NCBI RefSeq assembly: GCF_009189165.1
Contig: NZ_CP045118.1
Location: forward strand, 4,960,001 to 5,024,000
Direction: 5' to 3'
From: Pseudomonas sp. SCB32
GTDB taxonomy: Bacteria; Pseudomonadota; Gammaproteobacteria; Pseudomonadales; Pseudomonadaceae
Length of the DNA stretch: 64,000 nt
Part shown: piece after piece, positions 29,755 to 37,941 of the stretch
Layout: each line of letters begins with the position of its first letter
Numbering within the stretch: position 1 is the first letter of the stretch
Translations under genes and position numbers: made by a program
Notes under the pieces: model-generated
Seen by the model: the letters and a program-made list of their open reading frames with translations, nothing else
Database searches by the model: none
Told to the model about the DNA's origin: nothing

Positions 29755-30666
29755 ATGTTGAGTTTCCTTCCTGCCACCCTGCGCGGCATCCTCGCCACCC
29801 TGATCCTGGTCGTCAGCACGCTGTGCTGGGCCTTGTTGCTGCTCTGCATGTCCCTGGTGAAGATCCTGTTGCCGTTTGCCGCCGCGCAAAGCGTCTGCAG
29901 CAAGATCATGAGCCTGATCGCCGAGAGCTGGATCGCCTGCAACAAGGGCTGGATGAACCTGGTCCGCGACACCCGCTGGAACGTGAAGGGCCTGGAAGGC
30001 CTGGAGTACGGGCACTCCTACCTGGTCACCAGCAACCACCAGAGCTGGGTCGACATCCTGGTCCTGCAATACCAGCTCAACCGCCGCGTGCCGCTGCTGC
30101 GCTTCTTCCTCAAGCAGGAACTGATCTGGGTTCCGATCATCGGCCTGTGCTGGTGGGCGCTCGATTTCCCCTTCATGAAGCGCTACACCAAGGCCTACCT
30201 CGCCAAGCACCCGGAGAAGAAAGGCAAGGACCTGGAAACCACGCGCAAGGCGTGCGCCAAGTTCAGCCGCATTCCGGTGTCGATCTTCAACTTCCTCGAA
30301 GGCACCCGCTTCACCCCGGCCAAGCATGACGAGCAGAACTCACCCTTCCAGCACCTGCTCAAGCCCAAGGCCGGCGGCATCGCCTTCGTCCTCGACGCGA
30401 TGGGCGAGCAGCTGCGCACCCTGGTGAACGTCACCATCCACTACCCCGACGGCCGCCCGACCTTCTGGTGCCTGCTGTCGGGCAAGCTGCGCGAAGTGGT
30501 GGTGCGTTTCGAGGAGCTGGAAATCCCGCGCCAGTTCGTCGGCAAGAGCTACGACCAGGACGAGGGCTACCGCGCCGAGTTCCAGCTGTGGGTGAATCAG
30601 CTGTGGGAAAGCAAGGATCAGTTGCTGGCGCAGTTGCATCGGGAGTTTCCGGCGGCCAGGGCCTGA
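29755..30666 (+). CDS. 1-acyl-sn-glycerol-3-phosphate acyltransferase-like (YihG-type)
   Basis: A 303-residue PlsC-fold membrane acyltransferase of the YihG/OlsA-like group. Two hydrophobic segments (about 10-42) precede the catalytic HQSWVD (His95-Asp100) and the substrate-binding EGTR (182-185). It transfers an acyl chain to a lyso-phospholipid in the inner membrane. AAGGAC precedes the ATG at 29755. The last 100 codons are duplicated nearly identically at 39434-39736, flanking the island between. Confidence 0.9.
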   Translation: MLSFLPATLRGILATLILVVSTLCWALLLLCMSLVKILLPFAAAQSVCSKIMSLIAESWIACNKGWMNLVRDTRWNVKGLEGLEYGHSYLVTSNHQSWVDILVLQYQLNRRVPLLRFFLKQELIWVPIIGLCWWALDFPFMKRYTKAYLAKHPEKKGKDLETTRKACAKFSRIPVSIFNFLEGTRFTPAKHDEQNSPFQHLLKPKAGGIAFVLDAMGEQLRTLVNVTIHYPDGRPTFWCLLSGKLREVVVRFEELEIPRQFVGKSYDQDEGYRAEFQLWVNQLWESKDQLLAQLHREFPAARA

Positions 30667-30680
30667 GGTGGTTTACTGGA

Positions 30681-30742
30681 TTCCCGCGTTCGCGGGAATG
30701 ACACTCTGGATTGTCGCGTCATCCCCGCGAACGCGGGGACCC
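30681..30742. repeat. Palindromic intergenic repeat (CCCGCGTTCGCGGG type), left copy
   Basis: TTCCCGCGTTCGCGGGAATG and GTCATCCCCGCGAACGCGGG form two adjacent palindromes in opposite orientation. The same pair occurs at 39751-39813, 39994-40055 and 46911-46976. Such pairs are common between Pseudomonas genes. It is within the larger direct repeat around the island. Confidence 0.8.
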
Positions 30743-30747
30743 AAAAC

Positions 30748-30778
30748 AAAAAAAGCCCGCCAATCGGCGGGCTTTTTC
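30748..30778. terminator. Bidirectional terminator after the acyltransferase gene / island left edge
   Basis: GCCCGCC (30755-30761) pairs with GGCGGGC (30766-30772), flanked by seven A and five T. It ends acyltransferase transcription and lies 86 bases beyond the stop of the leftmost island gene. Near-identical terminators recur at 39831-39857 and 40072-40100. Confidence 0.9.
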
Positions 30779-30863
30779 ATGGGCGGCATCCCAAAAGCGA
30801 GATCGTTTAATCGCCCAAAACGCAAGGCAAATCTGGCCATGATCACTCAAAATTACTCGAGCA

Positions 30864-31748
30864 TCAGCCTATATCGAGAGCAGATGACCCGCCAATGAAG
30901 CATGTAATGGCTGCTACGACCTCGTCGCCGCGCTCAAGATAAGGTACATGTCCAGTGCCTTCAATAACTTGGCTGCAGGCATCAGGTAGTGCTCGCAGCA
31001 GCGGCGCCAACGCAGTGATAGAAAACACCTGGTCGTCACTGCCCCAGATCACCAGTGTTTTACAGGTGATGCTCGGCAACTGCTCGATCAACAAGTCCAG
31101 CCCTTCGTGTCGAGTATCAGCGACCACTTTCTGCAGAGTTGCGTACCGGGCACGGCCGCTCGCGGCCAGTGCACTTGCAAGCCGGCCAGCGGCCTGCGGC
31201 GGCTGTACGAACAACAAGCGCCAGAAGCGCTGCATTTCTTCAACCGTACGGTAGCCAAAGCCACCATTCTGATCTTTCCGCAGGCTGGCTTGGAATGCGC
31301 TCCCAAGCACCGCTTCGCCCAGCCCGGCCGGTGCCAGTAGTATCAAGCGTTCAACCCGATCTGGTTTCTTGGCAGCGTAAAGCGCTGCCACACATCCTCC
31401 CAAAGAACTGCCAATCAAAACAATTGGGCGTTCCGACAGTTGGTCTAACAGAGTTTCAAGTTCTGCAAGCATCGCCTGTGGACCAAGGCTCTGCTGGACC
31501 TGGTAAGTGGACTGGCCATGCCCTGGTAAATCAATGAACAGGCAATGGTGTTCGCGGGCGAGCTTACATATATCAGGGCCCCATTGATCCTTACTGGCCC
31601 CGAGGCCGTGCAGCAGCACTAAGCTTGGACCGTTTTGTTGGGCACTCTCCAAGTAGGCAAGGCCGCCATGCCACCGTAGTTTCAGGGTAAAACGCCACCG
31701 ATTGATTTTACGTATGGAGGTAAGCAACAAGCGATCAACGATGTTCAT
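30864..31748 (-). CDS. Alpha/beta hydrolase, island operon
   Basis: A 294-residue alpha/beta-hydrolase. Oxyanion segment LLHGLGASKDQW, nucleophile elbow GSSLGG, catalytic Asp in WGSDDQVF and His in GTGHVPY are all present. It could be a thioesterase or esterase releasing a product from CoA or another carrier, or a C-C hydrolase; sequence does not decide. The ATG overlaps the EamA stop by ATGA. It is the last gene of the minus-strand island operon. Confidence 0.88.
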   Translation of the reverse strand: MNIVDRLLLTSIRKINRWRFTLKLRWHGGLAYLESAQQNGPSLVLLHGLGASKDQWGPDICKLAREHHCLFIDLPGHGQSTYQVQQSLGPQAMLAELETLLDQLSERPIVLIGSSLGGCVAALYAAKKPDRVERLILLAPAGLGEAVLGSAFQASLRKDQNGGFGYRTVEEMQRFWRLLFVQPPQAAGRLASALAASGRARYATLQKVVADTRHEGLDLLIEQLPSITCKTLVIWGSDDQVFSITALAPLLRALPDACSQVIEGTGHVPYLERGDEVVAAITCFIGGSSALDIG

Positions 31749-32644
31749 CGATTTTCCTCCTGCTCCTTGCTACCTGTGGCCGCCAGGATGTTGGGCGTTG
31801 GCAGGCGAAGCTGGCAGAGCGCGACACCTAGAAGCGTCAACGCAGCCCCTAGTAACAGGCGTGGACCCAGGCCTTCGGCGAGTAGGATCTGGCTCACAGC
31901 GATGGCAAATACTGGTACCAGCAGTAGATAAGGAGTCAGCTGTTGCATGTGATTGCGCCCCAGCAAACAGAACCAGAGGCCAAACCCCAGTAGGCCACCA
32001 CTCAGCGCGGTGTAGATCATGGCCCACCAGGCTTGGGCGCTCACACTGACTACTGTGGACCACTGTTCACCTTCCTGAACCAGCGACCAGACCAACAATT
32101 GTGGCGCCGCGACAATCGCTGTCCAGGCGCTGAGCGCCAACGGATCAAACGGTCCCATACGTTTGGTCAGTACCGACCCAATGGCAAATGCTAGGGCTGC
32201 CAATGCGACTAGCAACATTCCAGTGAGTGTGGCCTTGGCCACATCACTGGCGAGCAGTACCAGTACCCCGCAAAAAGCCAAGGCGATGCCGGCAACCACT
32301 TTGAGTTTCAGCGTCTCGCCGAGCAAAAGGCAGGCCAGAATCAACGTGAATGGTGTAGCTAGCTGATAAATGATTGCTGAAGTTGAGGCGTCAACTCGGG
32401 CGATACCGCAGTACAACAGCCCAAAATGTAGCGTGCCCGTCACTGTGGCAATAGCCATCATCGGCATGATTTGCGCTCGCTGACTACGCCACAGAAAAGG
32501 AAGAAGGAACAGCGACATGATGGCATAACGCATGGCAACCATGAGTATAGGTGGCAACTCGGCGCCGCCGATCTTGACCGCAGTGACCTGCGCGCCCCAA
32601 AGGAAGGCGACCAGCAATGCAAGCATAGAGTCTTTCAATGACAT
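31745..32644 (-). CDS. EamA/DMT-family transporter, island operon
   Basis: A 299-residue drug/metabolite transporter with two EamA repeats and about ten hydrophobic helices (MLALLVAFLWGAQVTAVKIG is helix 1). The ATG at 32644 has AAAGGATG upstream; an extension to 32785 overlaps the reductase gene and lacks family similarity. DMT proteins export small metabolites, amino acids or signals, so it probably exports the pathway's product. It overlaps the hydrolase gene by ATGA. Confidence 0.9.
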   Translation of the reverse strand: MSLKDSMLALLVAFLWGAQVTAVKIGGAELPPILMVAMRYAIMSLFLLPFLWRSQRAQIMPMMAIATVTGTLHFGLLYCGIARVDASTSAIIYQLATPFTLILACLLLGETLKLKVVAGIALAFCGVLVLLASDVAKATLTGMLLVALAALAFAIGSVLTKRMGPFDPLALSAWTAIVAAPQLLVWSLVQEGEQWSTVVSVSAQAWWAMIYTALSGGLLGFGLWFCLLGRNHMQQLTPYLLLVPVFAIAVSQILLAEGLGPRLLLGAALTLLGVALCQLRLPTPNILAATGSKEQEENR

Positions 32645-32648
32645 GCGA

Positions 32649-33260
32649 TCATCCTTTCGAAAATTGAATCGGGCGTATAACTTTTGGCGCCCTTCCCTGC
32701 GGACGCCAACTGGCATTGAGCCTACGGTAGTGTTCGATAAGCCGATCAAGAGTTTCGCGTAGTGCCTCTTCGGCTTCTGGGTCATGTACGAGTTGGGTCT
32801 GGAAGCAAGGCGGGAAACCAGCGCCGATCAGGATCATCTTGTTTAAAAGCACATTGAGCACGACCTGCGAAAAGACTGCCGTATGGCCATAGCGACGCCC
32901 GACCACGGCAATCGCGGCGAGTTTGTCGCGCATGGGGCGTTGACGGGGACGCATGAAGCCATAGCCCACTCGCTCGAGAAACGCCTGAAACCGGCTATTG
33001 AGTCCATAGGCATGCATAACAGGCACGTAGAGCAACGCATCCGCGCGATCTATTCGCGCTACCAATTGCGCAACGTCATCAGATATGGAGCAATCTTTCA
33101 TGGAGCAGGCGTTGTCCGCATCGCAGTATTCGATGCGGTAATCCTTGAGCCATATTTCGTCAACCTTGGCCTCTTCGCCCAGGTGGTGGCGCACAAGCGC
33201 CACCACCCGTGCACTGGCACCACAAGGCCGGCTTGATCCGACAATGATGGCCAGCTTCAT
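32649..33260 (-). CDS. Flavodoxin-fold NAD(P)H-dependent oxidoreductase, island operon
   Basis: A 203-residue flavoprotein of the NADPH-dependent FMN reductase/iron-sulfur-flavoprotein-like group. The phosphate loop is GSSRPCGASARVV (about 8-20); a Cys cluster CDADNACSMKDC follows around residue 46, and the PVMHAYGLNSRFQAFLERVG segment matches the second FMN-contact region. It may supply electrons to the di-iron protein encoded just upstream or reduce a pathway intermediate. It starts three bases after the di-iron gene's stop. Confidence 0.82.
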   Translation of the reverse strand: MKLAIIVGSSRPCGASARVVALVRHHLGEEAKVDEIWLKDYRIEYCDADNACSMKDCSISDDVAQLVARIDRADALLYVPVMHAYGLNSRFQAFLERVGYGFMRPRQRPMRDKLAAIAVVGRRYGHTAVFSQVVLNVLLNKMILIGAGFPPCFQTQLVHDPEAEEALRETLDRLIEHYRRLNASWRPQGRAPKVIRPIQFSKG

Positions 33261-33263
33261 AAT

Positions 33264-33947
33264 TCAGGAAGCCTCCCTCAAACTCTCCTCGCCCACCAGA
33301 TAAGCACGCAGCGCCTCCTCCAGTAGTTGCCCGGTCAGCCACAAGGTAACGCGGGCGACTTCCTTGATCTGCTGACGGTCTTCCTCTGTATTCGCGGCGC
33401 GCCCTATGGCCAGGCGAACCTCCTCAAAGTGCTTCTCGTCGATGGTCGAGTGCGCAACGAAGAAGGTCATCTGCTCGTCATTGAGGTTCAGGTCTTTGCG
33501 GAAGCGTTGGAGCACAGGCTGGATATGTTCATAAACATCCTCGGCCCAATAGCTATACCCCAAGCGGGCGATTGGCCCCTTACGGATTGCCACATCGTTG
33601 AGGAAAGCAATCAGTGCCTGAGTGGGTGCCAATGGCGCCGGCATCTCCTGAGGCAATAGACCCACAGCCTCTAGATCCCGAAGGACCATGTTTTCGTGGC
33701 CCAGTTCTTCTAGCGCATGCTTGTAAACATAGCGAAGCAGTGTGGTCTGCTTCGGGTCGGCGCTGAAGGCACAAGCAGCCTGGCTTACCGAGTTGTAGCG
33801 GGTGTAGTGATACACCTGCAACATCACTTGCTGGTAAAGCGCTGCAGGCGTGGTATTGGCCAGACTGAACTTCCAGTAGTCGCCTTGTTTGATCTGAGCC
33901 CAGCCAGCTTCGACAATAGTGTCGAGTTCCTTGAAGAACGCTTGCAT
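33264..33947 (-). CDS. Haem-oxygenase-like di-iron oxidase/oxygenase (HDO fold)
   Basis: A 227-residue all-helical protein of the TenA/PqqC/iron-containing redox enzyme superfamily. Candidate metal ligands: Glu81 and His84 (ELGH), Glu136 or Glu140 (YWAEDVYE), then His166, Asp170 and His173 (H-x3-D-x2-H). That last pattern and the E-x2-H pair match described di-iron members such as UndA, CADD and SznF. Such enzymes do N-oxygenation, decarboxylation, C-C cleavage or make p-aminobenzoate. AAAGGAGG precedes the ATG. It starts one base after the GNAT stop. Confidence 0.82.
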   Translation of the reverse strand: MQAFFKELDTIVEAGWAQIKQGDYWKFSLANTTPAALYQQVMLQVYHYTRYNSVSQAACAFSADPKQTTLLRYVYKHALEELGHENMVLRDLEAVGLLPQEMPAPLAPTQALIAFLNDVAIRKGPIARLGYSYWAEDVYEHIQPVLQRFRKDLNLNDEQMTFFVAHSTIDEKHFEEVRLAIGRAANTEEDRQQIKEVARVTLWLTGQLLEEALRAYLVGEESLREAS

Positions 33948-33948
33948 T

Positions 33949-34494
33949 TTAATTGCCTCCTTTCACGGTGTTGTAAACTTGCTCGAGTTCCAGGTACACC
34001 AAGCTGTAGCGGCGCTCTACCTGCTGTGGAGCCCATATGACCTCTTCTATAAGCATCCGCCCGCCGAGCCCGATATAAAGTGCAGCCAGCTGCCCGCGAC
34101 AGAGCGCCGAAATGAATCGCAAATGGGTATTGGCCTTCAGCCAGATCGCAGCCTGTAGAAGAAACATTCGCAGGTGGCGGCCGCCGCGATAGCACTCATC
34201 CAGTACCAGGCGGTTAGCGTCGAAAGCATCGGTCGGCATCGGAAAATGCGCATGCACATCGACCGCCCGCTCGACGAAGCTGAAGCCATGCCCCAACGGG
34301 GTGACTCGCAGCGTGCCGACCACACGATTGTCATCCAGATAGATCAGATGGTAGGACAGTGCATCACGTAGCCCTTCGCGGCGCTCGTAATCGTCTTCTT
34401 GTGCTGGGTTTTCCCCCAGGTAGCGCGCCCGAAGCTGCCTGACGGCTGCGAAAAGTTCGCTGGTGGTATCGATCACACTTACGGACAGGCCCAT
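33949..34494 (-). CDS. GNAT-fold acyltransferase, autoinducer-synthase-like
   Basis: A 181-residue GNAT protein. The order of conserved segments resembles the LuxI/N-acyl amino acid synthase branch: VVGTLRVTP (Arg63, like LuxI Arg69) and DANRLVLDE (Arg95, like LuxI Arg103). The invariant LuxI Phe28 and Trp34 are not recognisable, so it is not a standard AHL synthase. It may transfer an acyl or aryl group from the ligase upstream to an amine or homoserine-type acceptor. The ATG at 34494 has AAGGATAG upstream and lies four bases past the ligase stop. Confidence 0.72.
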   Translation of the reverse strand: MGLSVSVIDTTSELFAAVRQLRARYLGENPAQEDDYERREGLRDALSYHLIYLDDNRVVGTLRVTPLGHGFSFVERAVDVHAHFPMPTDAFDANRLVLDECYRGGRHLRMFLLQAAIWLKANTHLRFISALCRGQLAALYIGLGGRMLIEEVIWAPQQVERRYSLVYLELEQVYNTVKGGN

Positions 34495-34498
34495 GGCT

Positions 34499-35849
34499 CT
34501 ATCCTTTGCGATGATCAACGATGCGAGCCTCTTTCCAGCTGAACCAACTGCCAAGGTTCACATGCTCGGCTAGGTCATCGACAACCATGACGGTGGCATC
34601 GACCCCAAGGCGCTCGCGCAGCCGCTCTTTGATCAACAGCACCAAACGCGCCCGGTCGCCCTCGAAGAAGCGCGACATTTCCAGTTTGGCAATGACAGTA
34701 TCGCGCTCGTTGGCATGGCTGAGGACAATCTGATAACCCAAGCACTGCTCGACGCCCTCAAGCAATGCCTGTTCGATCTGCGCAGCAGAAAACGCTCGAT
34801 CATTCAGTTGCACGGCATCCTTGACGCGGCCAACCACCCTGATGATATGGCGCATGGACTGCGGGTATCCTGGGCGTGACTGGATCGATACTAGGTCGCC
34901 CGTGCGATAACGAATGAGGGGCTTACTGCCGGGTATTAGCATGGTCACGCACAGTTCACCCTCACCGGTTGCCCCCAAGCTTTGCCCAGTCATCGGGTCT
35001 AGTACCTCGATGAGGTAATTGAGACGGTGAGGCACCAACTGATCGCTGGCGTTGCAAGCCGCGATGATCATCGTCTCCTGCGAGCCATACAGGCTGTTGT
35101 AGGCTTCCGCCCCCCCAGAGGCTGAACAGGTTGTTTTTCAGCGCCGGCGTACACAACTCGCCACTCATCATGAATACACGCAGGCTGAATTGTTCGCGTG
35201 GGTTGTATCCTTGCCGCTCAGCTTCCTTTGCCATGGCCAGCAAAAGACCTGGCGCCGAAGCGAGCACACCAATGCGCAGGTCCTTCAGCAATTGCAATGC
35301 CTTCGGCCAACCAATGACCGGGGAGTGCGGCCATAGTTTGGCGTTGCATAAATCGAGCAGGGTGCATACATCGCCTAGGGTATCGCCAAAGGAGTGAACC
35401 TCGGTCGGCCCCATGATGCCGACCACGGTTTTCTCACCAGGGAAGTGCTTTTCCATTACAGCCTGGTAAGCCATGGCCAACTGACGGTTGCTAGCGTGGC
35501 TTTCTATACGATCCCGAGGGCACGGCGTCGCAGGACCGGTAGTCCCGGTTGTCTCGTAGTAGAAAGTCGCATCTTCCAAGGGCCCCGACAGAATGTCGAA
35601 ACCCGCTTCGCGCAAGTCATCCTTAGTAGTGAATGGCAAGGCTGTCAGGTCGTCCAGAGTCAGATCACCGGGGTTAACCTGGGCTAGGTGTCGGGCATAA
35701 AAAGGTGAGCTGTGCTTGACGTGAGCGAGCACAACACGCAATTGCTGTTGATGCCATTCAGCCAAGGCAGCGTCGGTGAGTGTATCCGTCCAATAAGCGT
35801 GGTGAATCGGGTCGTATCGTTTCTTGAATTCGTTCAATTGCTCTTTCAT
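34499..35849 (-). pseudogene. PaaK-type aryl adenylating enzyme / CoA ligase, frameshifted at G7
   Basis: Two frames together make a roughly 449-residue phenylacetate-CoA-ligase-like protein. The N-terminal frame (35849 down to about 35110) has the ATP-binding loop YYETTGTTGPATPCPR; the C-terminal frame resumes at WGAEAYNSLYGSQETMI and includes RYRTGDL and VGRVKD of the C-terminal ANL domain. They join if one G is removed from a seven-G run (minus strand; 35110-35116). So this is a +1 frameshift by slippage, a sequencing error or inactivation. CAGGAG precedes the ATG. It would activate an aromatic acid such as anthranilate. Confidence 0.75.
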
Positions 35850-35918
35850 CTCAAGCGCTCCTGTTGAGACTGCAACTCAGCGACATCTACGTTAGTTTCT
35901 GAACTTTCAGATACCTAG

Positions 35919-35934
35919 CTGACAGATCCAACAG
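35919..35934. promoter_or_regulatory. lux-box-like operator
   Basis: CTGACAGATCCAACAG has the CTG-N3-GATC-N3-CAG skeleton of the Vibrio fischeri lux box (CTG-TAG-GATC-GTA-CAG core). It is 70 bases upstream of the ligase start codon, a fitting distance for a LuxR activator overlapping the -35 region. A LuxR gene lies at the end of the divergent operon. Confidence 0.55.
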
Positions 35935-36161
35935 TTGCGGACGAGCTTAATTTTTGTTAACGCGGGACTGCATATTTCGACTGCATCGTTTATGCACTGC
36001 CAGCCTTTAGCTTTGCTCGTTGACAGCACTGCTAGCAATAAATAGGGCACTAATTGACACGCTATAGGTACGCTGGTAGTTGCGATCTTCATTGATCGCC
36101 CACCACAGTGATTAGCCACCACCGGGATATCAAATATTTGCTATTGTCTTTCCGCCCAAAC

Positions 36162-36179
36162 TTGGAACAGCTATTCCAA
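36162..36179. promoter_or_regulatory. Perfect inverted repeat TTGGAA-N6-TTCCAA
   Basis: Arms TTGGAA and TTCCAA with spacer CAGCTA form a compact 18-bp dyad in the divergent region. Its size suits a dimeric regulator, though which one is unknown; no HTH protein other than the LuxR is in the island. Confidence 0.35.
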
Positions 36180-36459
36180 TAGATTTTTTGGCCCCACATT
36201 GGCTACTTTTAAAAATATCAATTGGCCTCGCTAACACAGCGAACACCATTGACTGTTTTCTGACAGCCGTTTCCTATCTCGAATTTTCATACACACTTTA
36301 GCTCTGCCGGCTACATGGCCATATGAATATTCTGGTCGCAGCAGGCGAAGTTCGGTAGTTCCCCCGCAATTGCAGACGCATTAATAATTCACCTCACACA
36401 AAGCGCTTAAACACTTTACGTTAATTAATTTTTATAGCGCCAAAACCGAATTCCAAAAA

Positions 36460-37941
36460 ATGGCAGTTACCATGAAAAACAATACACTATGCATAGATAC
36501 TCTCCGACATGAAGAGCGTCGAACAACCGATGCACTTGGTATCTATGCACATGCTCTTGAACAATTAGGCCGTGAATCGGTATTTATTCTTGAGTCACTT
36601 TCCGGTCCGAGCCGTGATCGACGAGCGACTATCATCGGTCTGGAGCCAATTTTCGAAGTGTGCATCGAAGAAAGGCAGGCATATCTTCGTGGTCAGCCTG
36701 ACCTTTGCAAGCATCTATACGCCTGCCTGCGTCAACACGGAATGGATATCGGGCCCGACTTGCAGATCGAATTGCATGACCGTGAAGCGGCCTGGGACCT
36801 GTTACGCCACATCCAAGACCTGTTCCAGCCTGCCCCGATTGCGCCTCAGAGCCTTGCCTATTTTGGCTACTTCTCGTACGACAGCGTTCGGTTGATCGAG
36901 CGCCTACCAAACCTGGCCGAGCAAGCCCACGAGTACCCGCTCATTGCTTTGTCGGTCTATCAGACGCTGGTCTACTTCCATAGCAATGGTGTGGTGGAAA
37001 CTCTGATCAACAACCACCCACTCTGGAAAACTCGTGGCTTAGAGGACTATCCGTTCCTACACGCTCCTGCGCCCGATAGTGCACAGGAACAACCCCATTA
37101 CCCGCAGCTGTTCGAAGAAACTCGTACGGTTACACCAGAACAGTTCAATCAACGGGTGGAAGTTGCCATGGAGCACATACGAGCAGGAGATGTGTACCAG
37201 ATTCAACTGGGCCATGAGATCTGCATTCGTTCCCAGGTCGCTCCATTCGACGTCTACAAAAGCCTGCGCATGCGCAACCCGTCCCCCTACATGTACTTGG
37301 CACATATAGGCGGAATTGACTTGATAGGCGCAAGTCCCGAGCTTTTCGTCAGGATCAAGAACGACCTGATCGAGATGCGCCCAATTGCGGGGACCGTGGG
37401 TAAGAAACCTGGGGTCGCACCGACTGAGCTGGTATTAGAGTTGACGCGCTCGGAGAAGGAACGAGCGGAGCACCTAATGCTCATCGACTTGTGCCGCAAT
37501 GACATAGGCCGAGTGTGCCAGGCAGGAACTCTGGAGGTAGATGAATTCATGCTTGTGGAAGAGTATTCGCACCTTTACCACATGGTCTCGAATGTTCGCG
37601 GGTTGCTGCGCCCTGATCTGGATGCCTACGACGTGATCAAAGCGTCTTTCCCGGCCGGAACCATGTCAGGAGCGCCCAAGGTCAGGGCAATGGAACTGAT
37701 CGAAGCTATGGAAAGTAACCGACGTGGAATCTATGCAGGCGCAATCGGCCTGATTGGCTTCGATGGTAACGTGAATACGGCCTTGTGCATTCGTTCTACC
37801 GTCCATAACAACGGTACCTATTACCTGCGTGCATCCGCTGGTGTTGTGGCCGACTCGACGCCCGAAATGGAGTGGAAAGAAACACTCTACAAGATGGGGT
37901 CAGTTTACCGCGCGGTGACCGGCAAGGAGATCGGGCTATGA
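36460..37941 (+). CDS. Anthranilate synthase component I (TrpE-like), island copy
   Basis: A 493-residue chorismate-utilising enzyme. The N-terminal domain keeps the Leu-Glu-Ser tryptophan-site motif (FILESLSG; Glu45-Ser46) and NPSPYMY; the chorismate domain has PIAGT (308-312), SEKERAEHLMLIDLCRND and FPAGTMSGAPKVRAMEL. The Ala in PIAGT is the anthranilate synthase form; aminodeoxychorismate synthases have Lys (PIKGT). It should amidate chorismate to anthranilate with the amidotransferase encoded next, overlapping by ATGA. No clear ribosome site; an ATG at 36472 is an alternative. Confidence 0.9.
   Translation: MAVTMKNNTLCIDTLRHEERRTTDALGIYAHALEQLGRESVFILESLSGPSRDRRATIIGLEPIFEVCIEERQAYLRGQPDLCKHLYACLRQHGMDIGPDLQIELHDREAAWDLLRHIQDLFQPAPIAPQSLAYFGYFSYDSVRLIERLPNLAEQAHEYPLIALSVYQTLVYFHSNGVVETLINNHPLWKTRGLEDYPFLHAPAPDSAQEQPHYPQLFEETRTVTPEQFNQRVEVAMEHIRAGDVYQIQLGHEICIRSQVAPFDVYKSLRMRNPSPYMYLAHIGGIDLIGASPELFVRIKNDLIEMRPIAGTVGKKPGVAPTELVLELTRSEKERAEHLMLIDLCRNDIGRVCQAGTLEVDEFMLVEEYSHLYHMVSNVRGLLRPDLDAYDVIKASFPAGTMSGAPKVRAMELIEAMESNRRGIYAGAIGLIGFDGNVNTALCIRSTVHNNGTYYLRASAGVVADSTPEMEWKETLYKMGSVYRAVTGKEIGL

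Larger units (their letters stand above)
35850..36459. promoter_or_regulatory. 610-bp AT-rich divergent promoter region of the island
   Basis: No gene is visible. It separates the ligase-led minus operon from the TrpE-led plus operon and is the most AT-rich part of the window. Visible elements: a lux-box-like palindrome (35919-35934), TTGGAA-CAGCTA-TTCCAA (36162-36179), and the imperfect CTGT-N6-ACAG (36253-36266). TTTACG followed by TTTATAG around 36413-36438 is a weak promoter-like pair for the plus operon. Confidence 0.5.

Noticed and set aside
33949..34494. Calling the GNAT gene a standard LuxI AHL synthase
   Set aside because: The invariant Phe and Trp of LuxI were not found, so only a distant relation is supported.
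36253..36266. CTGTTTTCTGACAG as a second lux box for the trpE-like operon
   Set aside because: The spacing between the half-sites is two bases short of the lux-box pattern and the GATC centre is missing.
36460..37941. Calling the TrpE-like gene an aminodeoxychorismate synthase (PabB)
   Set aside because: The diagnostic Lys of PIKGT is Ala (PIAGT), the anthranilate synthase form.
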